A stretch of 47,813 nucleotides of DNA from JAAZPT01 sp964544955. GTDB lineage: Bacteria; Bacillota; Clostridia; Christensenellales; Aristaeellaceae. This document shows positions 32,945 through 41,571 of the stretch, piece by piece. The notes under the pieces were generated by a model that made no database searches, was not told the DNA's origin, and saw only the letters and a list, made by a program, of their open reading frames with translations. Each line of letters begins with the position of its first letter. The stretch's first letter is position 1. The DNA lies in contig CAZJEB010000011.1 in the NCBI GenBank assembly GCA_964544955.1, positions 1 to 47,813 of the forward strand, in the 5' to 3' direction. The translations under genes and the position numbers were made by a program.

Positions 32945-34834
32945 TTAGTTGCCTAATGCTGCATTTTTACCAGCTTCACGGCCAAATACATGAATATCAA
33001 CAAGAGCATTTCCGCCTAGCCTGTTTTTACCATGTATACCACCTGTAACTTCACCAGCTGCAAATAAGCCTGGGATTACATTGCCATCTTTATCAAGAAC
33101 ATGACATTGTAGGTCTATATCCAATCCGCCCATTGTATGGTGAACGGTGGGCATCCTTGGTGATGCATAGAAAGGAGCTTGATCCAATTTATCGCCAAAC
33201 AATTTTCTACCAAAATCAGGATCTGTACCAGCTTCTACATAACTATTAAAATCGTCATGTGTTTTTTGTAGTACTGCTGGATCGATACCAATTTGTTTTG
33301 CTAAATCTTCAATTGTATCAGCCCTAAATACTGTACCATTTTCAACTAGTTTATCAATATTGTCGCCCCAAATGTTAACTTCTGAATTTTCAGATTCTCT
33401 ATTTGTATCTGTTATAACATAACTCATAGCACCTTCTTGTGCTAATAGGGCTGCAGTCATATCATCACGTCTACCATCTTCAGGCATAAACCTTTGGCCT
33501 GCTGTGTTTACTTGATAGTAATATTCAACACCAATGCCACCCATCCAACCATTTAGTGCGCCAGTTTTTGGATCGCCTAAAGGCAAGCTTTGTATGTATT
33601 CCATACCTATTGTGTTTGCACCAATAGCTTCTGCCATAATTATACCATCACCAGTAATAGCTGGAGAGTTTGTTGTTCCAATATGTTCACCTAATGAAGG
33701 GTTAAGTTTTGTACGCATTTCAACGTTTGCTGCGTAACCACCAGATGCTATTATAACTGCTTTATTTGCATTTAATGTAACAGGTGTGCCATCAGCCATT
33801 TCTGCCTTAACACCAACTACTTTATCCCCATCAACTAATAAATCGTTTGCTTTACAGTCAAGAACGATTTCTACGCCTAATTCAACTGCTTTTTCAGAGT
33901 TTGACTTAATATAGTCACCGCCAGCAGAGTTAATAGGTGTATGAGCACGTGGCCATAATCCGCCTGGAACTGTGGATATATCATCTTTCCAAACAACACC
34001 ATTTGATGCCATCCATTCAGATGTAGCTAATGATTCTGTAGCTAATTTTTCAACAAATGGAAGTTTAGCTGCGTAGTCGCCACCATCATATGTTTGAAGT
34101 ATATGAAGTGTTACTGAGTCAAACAATTTACTTGTATCACCAGCATAATAAGCATCAAGTTCTGCCTTTAATGTATCCATCAATTTTTGATGTTCTTCGG
34201 ATACAGCTTCCTTTTCAGCTAATGCTTTTACGGATTCCATAGCTGCTTCACTTGCTGCTGGAACTGCTGCTTGCCTTGCAGGGTCAGCTGCATTATAAGG
34301 GCCACCAGCTCTTACTGTATTGCCACCTAAAGCCGCTGTTTTTTCAATTAATATAACTGTTGCACCATTTTCAGCTGCTGATACTGCCGCTGATAAACCA
34401 GCACCACCACCACCAATTATAATTACATCTGCTTCTTTTACGATTTCTTCGCCAGCTGTTTTTGTTACAGCTACGCTATAATCGTCTAAATTGCCACCTG
34501 CTTCAACAATTACTTCACCTAATGCGGTTTTTATAGCTTCAGATGTAACTGTTGCGCCTGATATTGCTTCAACACCAACAGATTGAGCATTAACAATCTC
34601 ACCAGGTAATTTTTCAATTGCTGTTGAGCCAATACCCATTGTTTCGTTATTTTCCCCCGCTGTAATTGATGTGATTTTTCCACCTTCAATTACAACTGTA
34701 AGCTCAAAATCGCCCGCAAAACCTTTTGCTGGTTTTACATATGTGCCATCAGTTAAAGCACTAGCAAAGCTTACTGTTGCCATGCTTAATATAAGCATGA
34801 TTGTAATAATTACTGATAATAATTTTTTATTCAA
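32945..34834 (-). CDS. Secreted FMN/FAD flavoprotein reductase (fumarate-reductase family)
   Basis: A 629-residue exported protein with a signal peptide (about 1-25). An FMN-binding domain (28-115) has the covalent flavinylation motif SGATVTS (92-98, Thr95 as target). An FAD domain follows, with GGGGAGLSAA (141-150), GRRDDM, HHTMGGL and NRLGGNAL, typical of soluble fumarate and related 2-enoate reductases. It would take electrons from an extracellular flavin chain and reduce an unsaturated acid outside the cell, but the acceptor is unknown. The start is TTG with GGGGGAG upstream. No ApbE/Ftp flavin transferase is nearby. It is a single gene with a strong promoter. Confidence 0.88.
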   Translation of the reverse strand: MNKKLLSVIITIMLILSMATVSFASALTDGTYVKPAKGFAGDFELTVVIEGGKITSITAGENNETMGIGSTAIEKLPGEIVNAQSVGVEAISGATVTSEAIKTALGEVIVEAGGNLDDYSVAVTKTAGEEIVKEADVIIIGGGGAGLSAAVSAAENGATVILIEKTAALGGNTVRAGGPYNAADPARQAAVPAASEAAMESVKALAEKEAVSEEHQKLMDTLKAELDAYYAGDTSKLFDSVTLHILQTYDGGDYAAKLPFVEKLATESLATSEWMASNGVVWKDDISTVPGGLWPRAHTPINSAGGDYIKSNSEKAVELGVEIVLDCKANDLLVDGDKVVGVKAEMADGTPVTLNANKAVIIASGGYAANVEMRTKLNPSLGEHIGTTNSPAITGDGIIMAEAIGANTIGMEYIQSLPLGDPKTGALNGWMGGIGVEYYYQVNTAGQRFMPEDGRRDDMTAALLAQEGAMSYVITDTNRESENSEVNIWGDNIDKLVENGTVFRADTIEDLAKQIGIDPAVLQKTHDDFNSYVEAGTDPDFGRKLFGDKLDQAPFYASPRMPTVHHTMGGLDIDLQCHVLDKDGNVIPGLFAAGEVTGGIHGKNRLGGNALVDIHVFGREAGKNAALGN

Positions 34835-34862
34835 CGTGAACTCCCCCTTATAATATTTTATT

Positions 34863-34902
34863 GGTATATATAAAATATACCATATATCGCCTTATAATAC
34901 AA
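34863..34902 (-). promoter_or_regulatory. Promoter and overlapping palindrome of the flavoprotein gene
   Basis: TTGTAT (34902-34897), 17 bases and TATATT (34879-34874) form the promoter. A perfect inverted repeat GGTATAT-5-ATATACC (34863-34881) covers the -10 box, a natural place for a repressor operator. Confidence 0.65.
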
Positions 34903-34948
34903 TAGTTAAATTAATATTAAACAATACATAATAAAACATCTGGACTTA

Positions 34949-35752
34949 TTAATAAGACAGAATAAAGCTTTCCCATTCAACAAATATAGATAATAGTTCT
35001 TTGTTTAAGTAACTTAATGCTTTTGTTTTTATTTCTTTAGGAACTCCATAATAAGCCTCTGCAATTCCACCTGTTATTGCTGCAAGAGTGTCACTGTCAC
35101 CTCCAACAGAAATGGCTGTTCTTATAGCATCCTCAAAAGATGAGGATTCTAAAAAAGCTTGAATTGCTTGTGGAACTGTATTTTGACACGTTTCATTAAA
35201 CCTATATGTTGGCCTTATTTCATCAATGGTAAAATTCAAATCATAATATTTTTTATTTACCATTTCTCTAATTTCATTAATACTATTGCCATTTTTTGCC
35301 ATAAATATACATTCAACTGTAGCTTTTGCACCCTTTATTCCTTCAGGATGATTATGGGATACCTTTGTAACAGCTTCTGCTAAATTTAATGCTTCCTCAA
35401 GTGTTTTTGCTATAAACCCTGCTGGGCTTACCCTCATTGCAGAGCCATTGCCAAAGCTATTATATGGTTGAGGATTATTACTGAATATCCAATTAATAAA
35501 GTTGCCCCCAAAACCACAGTTTGGATAATTACGCCCAATACTTTGCATATATTTAATTGCTAAGTTTGATAAATTGTTGTAAGAAAACTCTTCCGCTTTT
35601 TTTGCTTCCATAATTGCCTTTGCTACAGCTAAGGTCATAATACTATCATCAGTGGCAAAGCATTTATTTGTAAAAAGTGTAAACTCTTTACTTCTATGAT
35701 TGTAAAATTCATAAGGAGATCCCACTATATCCCCAATTATTGCACCTATCAT
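34949..35752 (-). CDS. ADP-ribosylglycohydrolase family protein
   Basis: A 267-residue enzyme of the DraG/ARH fold. Magnesium-binding blocks are present: GAIIGDIVGSPYE (3-15), ATDDSIMTLAVA (about 33-44) and the C-terminal GGDSDTLAAITGGIAEAYYG. Members remove ADP-ribose from proteins or hydrolyse related ADP-ribose derivatives; the target here cannot be told, and no ADP-ribosyltransferase is nearby. GGAG precedes the ATG. Its promoter (TTTACA 35814-35809, 18 bases, TATAAT 35790-35785) overlaps that of the divergent transporter. Confidence 0.88.
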   Translation of the reverse strand: MIGAIIGDIVGSPYEFYNHRSKEFTLFTNKCFATDDSIMTLAVAKAIMEAKKAEEFSYNNLSNLAIKYMQSIGRNYPNCGFGGNFINWIFSNNPQPYNSFGNGSAMRVSPAGFIAKTLEEALNLAEAVTKVSHNHPEGIKGAKATVECIFMAKNGNSINEIREMVNKKYYDLNFTIDEIRPTYRFNETCQNTVPQAIQAFLESSSFEDAIRTAISVGGDSDTLAAITGGIAEAYYGVPKEIKTKALSYLNKELLSIFVEWESFILSY

Positions 35753-35784
35753 AAAATTCTCCTTTTTGTTTTTAATGTATTTAT

Positions 35785-35824
35785 ATTATAACACTTGCTT
35801 TTATTATATGTAAAATATTATAAT
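35785..35824. promoter_or_regulatory. Overlapping divergent promoters
   Basis: Minus strand: TTTACA (35814-35809) and TATAAT (35790-35785), 18 bases apart. Plus strand: TTGCTT (35795-35800) and TATAAT (35819-35824), also 18 apart. The two overlap, so RNA polymerase on one should exclude the other. Confidence 0.55.
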
Positions 35825-35845
35825 ATGTACTTTGGAGGGGTAAAG

Positions 35846-36715
35846 ATGTATAAAATTATTTCACTTATAGCTGGAACACTAGTTTCAGTAATGGTTATGT
35901 TTAATGGAGAACTCGCTACGCATTATGGGGCGCTTACTGCAAATGTAATAACACATACTGTTGGATTGATTGTTATAAGCTTATTGATATTAATTAATAA
36001 GGATAAACCCTTTGCAAAAAAGTTACCAAAGCTTCTTTATATTGGTGGTTTTATAGGTGTATCTGTAACGGTATCACAAAATATTGCATTTAGGGATTTA
36101 AATGTATCAACAATATTGGCTGTTAGCCTTCTTGGCCAAAGCATTACTGGAATAATAATTGATCATTATGGCTTGATGAATATGCCTACAATAAAAATGA
36201 ACAAAAATAAAATATTTGGTTTATTATTAATACTCGCTGGCATTGCTGTAATGACCAATGACTTTAAACTTGTTCCAATTATTTGGGCTGCAATATCTGG
36301 TGTTGCTTTAGTAATATCAAGAACAATAAATGCAAATTTATCAGAAGCAACAAATTATAGAATTGGCACATTTTTTAACTATATTACAGGAATAGGCTTA
36401 TCAATAATTATTATGCTACTATTAGGTAAAAATGAACCCGCCTTCATAAATTTTAGCATTTCACCAAATATATTTATGTATTTTGCCGGTTTTTTAGGCG
36501 TATTGGTAATAGCTGCGCAAAACATTTGCGTTAAAAAGGTTTCATCATTTTTATTAACATTACTTATGTTTATTGGGCAAGTTTTTATGGGTGTTATACT
36601 AGATTGGATATTAGTTGGAAGTTTTTCGCCATTAAACTTAATTGGTGGAATATTAGTAACTTTAGGACTTTGCCTAAATACACTTATAGATAATAAATTA
36701 GCAAAAAATGCTTAA
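35846..36715 (+). CDS. YdcZ-family (DMT superfamily) membrane transporter
   Basis: A 289-residue integral membrane protein with about ten hydrophobic segments. It looks like two tandem copies of the ~145-residue YdcZ/DUF606 unit, each with five helices. The family belongs to the drug/metabolite transporter superfamily; the substrate is unknown. The ATG at 35846 has GGAGGGG upstream; an in-frame earlier codon at 35795 overlaps the promoter and is rejected. It is a single gene, closed by a bidirectional terminator. Confidence 0.82.
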   Translation: MYKIISLIAGTLVSVMVMFNGELATHYGALTANVITHTVGLIVISLLILINKDKPFAKKLPKLLYIGGFIGVSVTVSQNIAFRDLNVSTILAVSLLGQSITGIIIDHYGLMNMPTIKMNKNKIFGLLLILAGIAVMTNDFKLVPIIWAAISGVALVISRTINANLSEATNYRIGTFFNYITGIGLSIIIMLLLGKNEPAFINFSISPNIFMYFAGFLGVLVIAAQNICVKKVSSFLLTLLMFIGQVFMGVILDWILVGSFSPLNLIGGILVTLGLCLNTLIDNKLAKNA

Positions 36716-36719
36716 AAAC

Positions 36720-36747
36720 AAAAAAGAACTCTATAGAGTTCTTTTTT
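36720..36747. terminator. Bidirectional terminator between the transporter and tRNA-Ser
   Basis: AAAAAGAACTC-TATA-GAGTTCTTTTT is fully palindromic, with A-run and T-run flanks. It ends the plus-strand transporter transcript and, three bases after the tRNA end, the minus-strand tRNA transcript. Confidence 0.9.
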
Positions 36748-36749
36748 AT

Positions 36750-36838
36750 TGGCGGAGAGGGCGGGATTCGAACCCGCGTGGCGTTGCCGCCAAACTGATT
36801 TCGAGTCAGCCCCGTTATGACCACTTCGATACCTCTCC
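36750..36838 (-). tRNA. tRNA-Ser (anticodon CGA)
   Basis: An 89-base class II tRNA. The acceptor stem is GGAGAGG/CCTCTCC with discriminator G, and CCA is encoded (36752-36750). The anticodon loop is CTCGAAA, giving CGA, which reads UCG serine codons. A long variable arm (around GGCGGCAACGCC) and GGTTCGAATCC T-loop are typical of tRNA-Ser. It is a lone tRNA, not part of a cluster. Confidence 0.95.
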
Positions 36839-36847
36839 ATGTAGAAT

Positions 36848-36876
36848 ATTATGCCATTAGGCAAATATAATTGCAA
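36848..36876 (-). promoter_or_regulatory. Promoter of tRNA-Ser
   Basis: TTGCAA (36876-36871), 17 bases and CATAAT (36853-36848) on the minus strand, only nine bases from the mature tRNA 5' end. If used, very little 5' leader would need RNase P removal. Confidence 0.6.
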
Positions 36877-36880
36877 TAAT

Positions 36881-37375
36881 TTACTTTAATGTAGGTATAA
36901 TTAATGAATCAAGCTTCTCATAACTATAAATAAATCTATCAAAAGCTAAAAACTTTACCGGGTCACCAACATTTATATTTTCAAAATATTTTTTGCCGTC
37001 TAGGTAAAGAATAATATCTTCATCGCCTGATTTATCTTCCCCAATTTTTACTATAATTTGATAGCAATCTATTCCTTCCCTAACAAGCAATTCATCATCT
37101 ATACTTTTAATAAAGCCAGATGTTTCCCTTTTTCTGCCATTTAATATTTCATATAGTTGCCTTTCATACCTTTTTACTGGAATATAAATTAAGCCAATAT
37201 AAGTTGTTAGGAAAAACCCCAATATTATTGTTAAACCTATGGTTATTGTTTTTTGACGAACAATAAAACTAACTATTATTGCTGATAATAATATAATTGT
37301 AATCAGCAATAATACAGTTAATTTTTTATTTTTAGTTTTTTTATTTAATATTATATCGTTTTGAGAATATAGCAT
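36881..37375 (-). CDS. Small membrane protein of unknown function
   Basis: A 164-residue protein with two hydrophobic helices (about 20-41 and 45-68). A cytoplasmic beta-rich domain follows (about 75-164, RETSGFIKSIDDELLVREGIDCY), similar in plan to NfeD/OB-like domains but not assignable. Its ATG shares one base with the stop of the preceding gene (TAATG), so translation is coupled to the F420-ligase-like gene. No function is proposed. Confidence 0.75.
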   Translation of the reverse strand: MLYSQNDIILNKKTKNKKLTVLLLITIILLSAIIVSFIVRQKTITIGLTIILGFFLTTYIGLIYIPVKRYERQLYEILNGRKRETSGFIKSIDDELLVREGIDCYQIIVKIGEDKSGDEDIILYLDGKKYFENINVGDPVKFLAFDRFIYSYEKLDSLIIPTLK

Positions 37376-38127
37376 TATTCACCTTTAATTGGCCTTATTA
37401 ATATAAATGGAGTTAGCTCATCGCCTTGACCACTTGGGTTGTCAATTAGTGCATCTTGTATTTGCTCATCACTTAGTGGAAAGCCTTTAGATTTTGCTAA
37501 TTGGTCACGTTGAATATCGTTTGCATCCATTAGTACAATTGGCATATTTGTTTTTGCCATTAAATCATCACAAAGTTCTTGCGCATTTAATGGATTAATT
37601 AATGCAAGTTTTTTATACACTTCAAAACTAGACCTAAAATAGAATCCATCTATGCCTCCAACGCCTTTTCCACAAACTTTATAAAACACCCCTTTAATGC
37701 CAAAGGGTTTTGTAACTGCGCTTAAAAAAGCAGCTAATAATACTCTAGGAAGGCCAACCATATCAACAACAAGTTGAAGTTTATGTGGTTCGTGCATACC
37801 AACCCCAGTATGGTTTATTCCTGCAAACCTCCACAATAAGTTTGCCCAAAAACCTGGTTTTACATCTTCTATTTTTCTAACAGATTCTACGCACATAGCC
37901 ATAACTTTTGCGCCAAAAGCGTAAGAATCACCTTCTTTAAATAAAGGCCTAACATATTTTTCAACAAGGGCAACTTGATCCTCACCTACTTGTACAAAAT
38001 GGGTTTGTATTGCGAACCTATCATATTCTTGGCCATCTTGCCCTTTGACTCTACCTCTATCAAAATAAGTAATTCCATTAAGCTCTCTTTTTTGTTCCTC
38101 AAGGTTGCGGCTTGGTATAATACCCAT
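37375..38127 (-). CDS. F420-0:gamma-glutamyl ligase-like protein
   Basis: A 250-residue protein that resembles the Firmicute branch of the CofE/FbiB F420 ligase fold. The features behind this are the N-terminal Gln-Thr-His-Phe and VEKYVRPLFKEGD stretch, the VMAMCVESVRKIEDVKPGFWA segment and the internal VLMDANDIQRDQLAK. CofE adds glutamate to coenzyme F420, but most Clostridia do not make F420, so the Firmicute version may ligate glutamate to something else. It is 11 bases after the helicase gene and overlaps the next gene. The family call is from memory of the pattern. Confidence 0.65.
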   Translation of the reverse strand: MGIIPSRNLEEQKRELNGITYFDRGRVKGQDGQEYDRFAIQTHFVQVGEDQVALVEKYVRPLFKEGDSYAFGAKVMAMCVESVRKIEDVKPGFWANLLWRFAGINHTGVGMHEPHKLQLVVDMVGLPRVLLAAFLSAVTKPFGIKGVFYKVCGKGVGGIDGFYFRSSFEVYKKLALINPLNAQELCDDLMAKTNMPIVLMDANDIQRDQLAKSKGFPLSDEQIQDALIDNPSGQGDELTPFILIRPIKGE

Positions 38128-38138
38128 ATATTTTCTCC

Positions 38139-39311
38139 TTAAATGTTTTTGAAAAATGGTGTTTTATTATCATCAACTAATACTGACATATCATCAAAAT
38201 GTAATTTTATTGGCTCTGCATCAATATACTTTAATATATCTTCCATACGAACCTTTTCACGGAAGGTTAGCAAGGAAAATGCTACCCCATATTTTTTTGC
38301 TCGGCCTGTTCTACCAATACGGTGAACATAATATTCGTTATCATTTGGCAAATCATAATTTATAACTGCCTCAACATCGTCTACATCAATACCCCTTGCT
38401 GCAACATCTGTTGCTACAAGTATTGGAAACCTGTTTTTGCGATAATCCTCCATAACTTTATTTCTATCCCTTTGTTTCATATCGCCATTTAAACATTCAG
38501 CCTTATAGCCTTTATTTTTTAGCATTTTTACTAAAGTTTCAGTCATGGATTTTGTATTTGCAAATATTATCATCCTATCAAATTCATCTGATTCGATAAT
38601 ATAAAGCAATGTATCAAACTTTTTATCAGTATCTATAGTATATTGAGCAATATTAGGCCTGTTTTCCGCCGATGCTTCAACAACTATTTCAACAGGTTCA
38701 AAAAGATATTTCCATGCAATTGTCATAACTTCCCTATTTGTTGTTGCTGAAAATAGTACCAATTGCCTTTCTCTAGGAGTTTTTTCTATAATTGCACTAA
38801 CATCTTTTACAAAGCCCATGTTTAGCATTTCATCCGCCTCATCCAAAACCATTGTATGAACATGGTTTAAGCTAAGGTTTCCTCTATTAATATGGTCAAG
38901 GGTACGCCCTGGTGTTCCTATTATAATTTGAGGTTTACGTTTTAATTGCGTAATTTGTTTGCTTATAGGTTGGCCGCCATATAGAACTGCAATTCTTAAG
39001 CCCTGTATATATTTAGCAAGCAATGTAAGTTCATCAGCAATTTGCAAAGCTAATTCCCTTGTTGGGCAAATTACAAGTTCTTGTACACGATTATCCTTTA
39101 AATTTATATATTCCAACATTGGAATACCAAAAGCGACAGTTTTACCTGTGCCAGTAGGTGCTTTTGCAATAATATCATGCCCTTCAAGCATAACAGGTAG
39201 TGTTTTTTGTTGTACAGCGGTAAGGGTTTTAAAACCCATTGCTTTTACGGCTTTAATAACTTCACTGCTTATTTTATATTCTTTTAATGTCGCTTCTATT
39301 TTTTCGCTCAA
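38139..39311 (-). CDS. DEAD-box ATP-dependent RNA helicase
   Basis: A 390-residue helicase with every core motif: Q-motif near TAVQQKTLP, APTGTGKT (I), PTRELALQ (Ia), TPGR, DEAD (II), SAT (III), NYDLP and HRIGRTGR (VI). It lacks the long basic C-terminal tail of CshA/DeaD, so it is a core-only form. It probably acts in RNA decay, ribosome assembly or cold adaptation. The start is TTG at 39311 with AGGAG upstream. It is the first gene of a three-gene operon. Confidence 0.93.
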   Translation of the reverse strand: MSEKIEATLKEYKISSEVIKAVKAMGFKTLTAVQQKTLPVMLEGHDIIAKAPTGTGKTVAFGIPMLEYINLKDNRVQELVICPTRELALQIADELTLLAKYIQGLRIAVLYGGQPISKQITQLKRKPQIIIGTPGRTLDHINRGNLSLNHVHTMVLDEADEMLNMGFVKDVSAIIEKTPRERQLVLFSATTNREVMTIAWKYLFEPVEIVVEASAENRPNIAQYTIDTDKKFDTLLYIIESDEFDRMIIFANTKSMTETLVKMLKNKGYKAECLNGDMKQRDRNKVMEDYRKNRFPILVATDVAARGIDVDDVEAVINYDLPNDNEYYVHRIGRTGRAKKYGVAFSLLTFREKVRMEDILKYIDAEPIKLHFDDMSVLVDDNKTPFFKNI

Positions 39312-39349
39312 AATTTTACTCCTAAAAATTTACATATTATAACTAATAG

Positions 39350-39379
39350 AGTATACCATATTAGAGGATTATTTTCCAA
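39350..39379 (-). promoter_or_regulatory. Promoter of the helicase operon
   Basis: TTGGAA (39379-39374), 18 bases and TATACT (39355-39350) on the minus strand, 38 bases before the TTG start. Confidence 0.55.
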
Positions 39380-39396
39380 TAGTATCAAGCCTTTTA

Positions 39397-39425
39397 TTGA
39401 CACTAAAAATTATATAAACTATAAT
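39397..39425 (+). promoter_or_regulatory. Perfect-consensus promoter of the lipase-ADH-MscS operon
   Basis: TTGACA (39397-39402), exactly 17 bases, TATAAT (39420-39425), 36 bases before the ATG. Both hexamers match the sigma-A consensus fully, which is unusual in a genome and implies strong basal transcription or a need for a repressor. Confidence 0.88.
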
Positions 39426-39461
39426 CAAAGCAACAGAATTAAATAATAGGAGATGATATAT

Positions 39462-40394
39462 ATGAGTGATAATATTCGTATAGAAAAATCCATTTTTAAA
39501 TCCCTAACAGGGCAAAGCTTGGAAATGTGCCGTTGGACACCTACAGGAGATATAAAAGGTATAGTGCAAATAATACACGGTATGGCTGAACATATATTTA
39601 GATATGATAATTTTGCAAGGTTTCTTGTAGATAATTCCTTTATGGTTGTAGGTTACAATATAGCTGGCCATGGAACAACTGCTGAACACTTGGGTTATTT
39701 TGATGACAAAAACGGTTGGAATAAGGTTGTAGAAGATGTACACAAACTTAGAAAAACCATACAAGAAAGTTTTAATGATAGCCCATATTTTATTTTTGCC
39801 CATAGTATGGGTAGCTTTATAACAAGAAGTTATTTACAAAAATATAGCGAAGGTTTAGCTGGTGTTATTTTATCTGGATCTGGCCAACAAGCACCTATAA
39901 TGGTTGCTGCAGGCAGCTTGATTGCTAAAGCACAAATATTGTTAGGTAAAGGTAAAGAAAAAAGTGATATTTTAAACAATTTAAGCTTTGCATCTTTCAA
40001 CAAAGCCTTTGCACCAACAAGAACAGACTTTGATTGGCTAAGTAGAGACAACAATCAGGTTGATAAATATATTGCTGATAAATATTGTGGTTTTGCTTTT
40101 AGTGCAGGTGGTTATAAAGACTTACTTTATGGAATCAAGGGTATAAATAAATTATCAAATAATGCTAATATACAAAAAAGCTTACCAATATACTTATTCT
40201 CTGGGGAAAAAGACCCCGTTGGCGATTCTGGGAAAGGTGTTTTAGAAATAGCAGAAATATTAAAAAACTTAGGCATAAAAGATGTTCAAACAAAGCTTTA
40301 TATAGATGGTAGGCATGAAATGTTAAACGAAATAAACAACCAAGAAGTTTATAATGATGTTTTAAATTGGTTAAATAGCAAAATAAAGGAGTAA
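39462..40394 (+). CDS. Alpha/beta hydrolase, monoacylglycerol lipase/lysophospholipase type
   Basis: A 310-residue cytoplasmic hydrolase. Family marks are the IIHGMAEHIFRYDNFA block (about 37-52), GHGTT (69-73), the nucleophile elbow FAHSMGSF (Ser115), the acid in GEKDPVGD and the base in DGRHEMLNE. Such enzymes release fatty acids from monoacylglycerols or lysophospholipids. The ATG at 39462 follows AGGAGATGATATAT. It is the first gene of a plus-strand operon, two bases before the alcohol dehydrogenase gene. Confidence 0.88.
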   Translation: MSDNIRIEKSIFKSLTGQSLEMCRWTPTGDIKGIVQIIHGMAEHIFRYDNFARFLVDNSFMVVGYNIAGHGTTAEHLGYFDDKNGWNKVVEDVHKLRKTIQESFNDSPYFIFAHSMGSFITRSYLQKYSEGLAGVILSGSGQQAPIMVAAGSLIAKAQILLGKGKEKSDILNNLSFASFNKAFAPTRTDFDWLSRDNNQVDKYIADKYCGFAFSAGGYKDLLYGIKGINKLSNNANIQKSLPIYLFSGEKDPVGDSGKGVLEIAEILKNLGIKDVQTKLYIDGRHEMLNEINNQEVYNDVLNWLNSKIKE

Positions 40395-40396
40395 AC

Positions 40397-41563
40397 ATGA
40401 TAGACTTTACATATTATAGCCCCACAAAAGTTATATTTGGCAAAAACTCTTTAAATAAGCTTGGTGAAAGCCTAAATGGTTTTAAGCATGTACTTATACA
40501 TTACGGTGGCGGTAGTGTTAAAAGAAACGGAATATTAGACTTGGTTATAAAAGAACTTGAAAGTAGCAATATTCAATACACGCTATTAGGCGGTGTTAGC
40601 CCCAACCCTTTATTAAGCCTTTGCAATGAAGGCATAAAAATTTGTAAGGAAAAAAATATTGATTTTATACTTGCTGTTGGCGGTGGTAGTACAATAGATT
40701 CATCAAAATGCATTGCACTCGGTAGCAAATATGATGGAGATATATGGGATGCCTACGCATCTAAATCAAAACCAAACACCGCTTTGCCTATAGGTGTTGT
40801 TTTAACAATTGCAGCTGCTGGAAGCGAATTAAGCGGCAGTAGTGTAATAACCAACAACGAATCAAGGAAATATTCATACGCTCATGAGGCTATTCGCCCA
40901 CGTTTTGCATTTATGAACCCTGAATTTACCTACACTGTATCAAAATATCAAACAGCTTGTGGTATTGTTGATATATTAATGCATACTTTTGAAAGATATT
41001 TTACTAGGGTTGAAAATGTTGCTTTAACAGATAGCCTTTGTGAGGCCTTGTGTAAAAATGTTATAAATGCTGGTTGGATTGCGTATAATCAGCCTGAAAA
41101 CTATGCAGCAAGGGCCACATTAATGTGGGCTGGTAGTATATCCCACAACGATTTAATGGGAGTAGGCAGGCAAAGCGACTTTGCAACCCATAAGCTTGAG
41201 CACGAGTTAAGTGCTTTAGATACTAACATTTCCCACGGGGCTGGTTTAGCCGTAATATTCCCACAATGGTGTAGGTATGTTATGCACGTTGATATTGATA
41301 GATTTTGTAGGTTTGCCAAGGAAGTTTGGGGAGTGTTTGGTGAAGGCTTAACTAAAGAAGAATGGGTTGAAAAAGGTATACAAACCATGGAAGGTTTTTT
41401 TAGTAGCTTAGGAATGCCTAAAAACTTACAAGAACTTGGTATAAAAAAAGATGATATCAATTACATGGCCAAAGAATGTGCTGATTTTTATACACAAATT
41501 GGCAGTTTTAAACCCCTTGGATATGAGGATATGATTAATATTTATAATTTAGCATTTGTATAG
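40397..41563 (+). CDS. Iron-containing alcohol dehydrogenase (butanol dehydrogenase type)
   Basis: A 388-residue group III NAD(P)H-dependent dehydrogenase that interconverts aldehydes and alcohols. It shows the coenzyme motif VGGGSTIDSSKCIALG, and metal-ligand segments IVDILMHTFERY, RQSDFATHKLEHEL and NISHGAGLAVIFPQW with the expected His residues. It probably acts in fermentation or aldehyde detoxification. It shares an operon with a lipase-like hydrolase, a combination that could link fatty-chain release and reduction, though this is only inference. Confidence 0.92.
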   Translation: MIDFTYYSPTKVIFGKNSLNKLGESLNGFKHVLIHYGGGSVKRNGILDLVIKELESSNIQYTLLGGVSPNPLLSLCNEGIKICKEKNIDFILAVGGGSTIDSSKCIALGSKYDGDIWDAYASKSKPNTALPIGVVLTIAAAGSELSGSSVITNNESRKYSYAHEAIRPRFAFMNPEFTYTVSKYQTACGIVDILMHTFERYFTRVENVALTDSLCEALCKNVINAGWIAYNQPENYAARATLMWAGSISHNDLMGVGRQSDFATHKLEHELSALDTNISHGAGLAVIFPQWCRYVMHVDIDRFCRFAKEVWGVFGEGLTKEEWVEKGIQTMEGFFSSLGMPKNLQELGIKKDDINYMAKECADFYTQIGSFKPLGYEDMINIYNLAFV

Positions 41564-41571
41564 GAGAATAT

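Noticed and set aside
35795..35845. Longer start for the YdcZ-type transporter
   Set aside because: It would begin inside the -35 box of the predicted promoter, while the ATG at 35846 has an excellent ribosome site.
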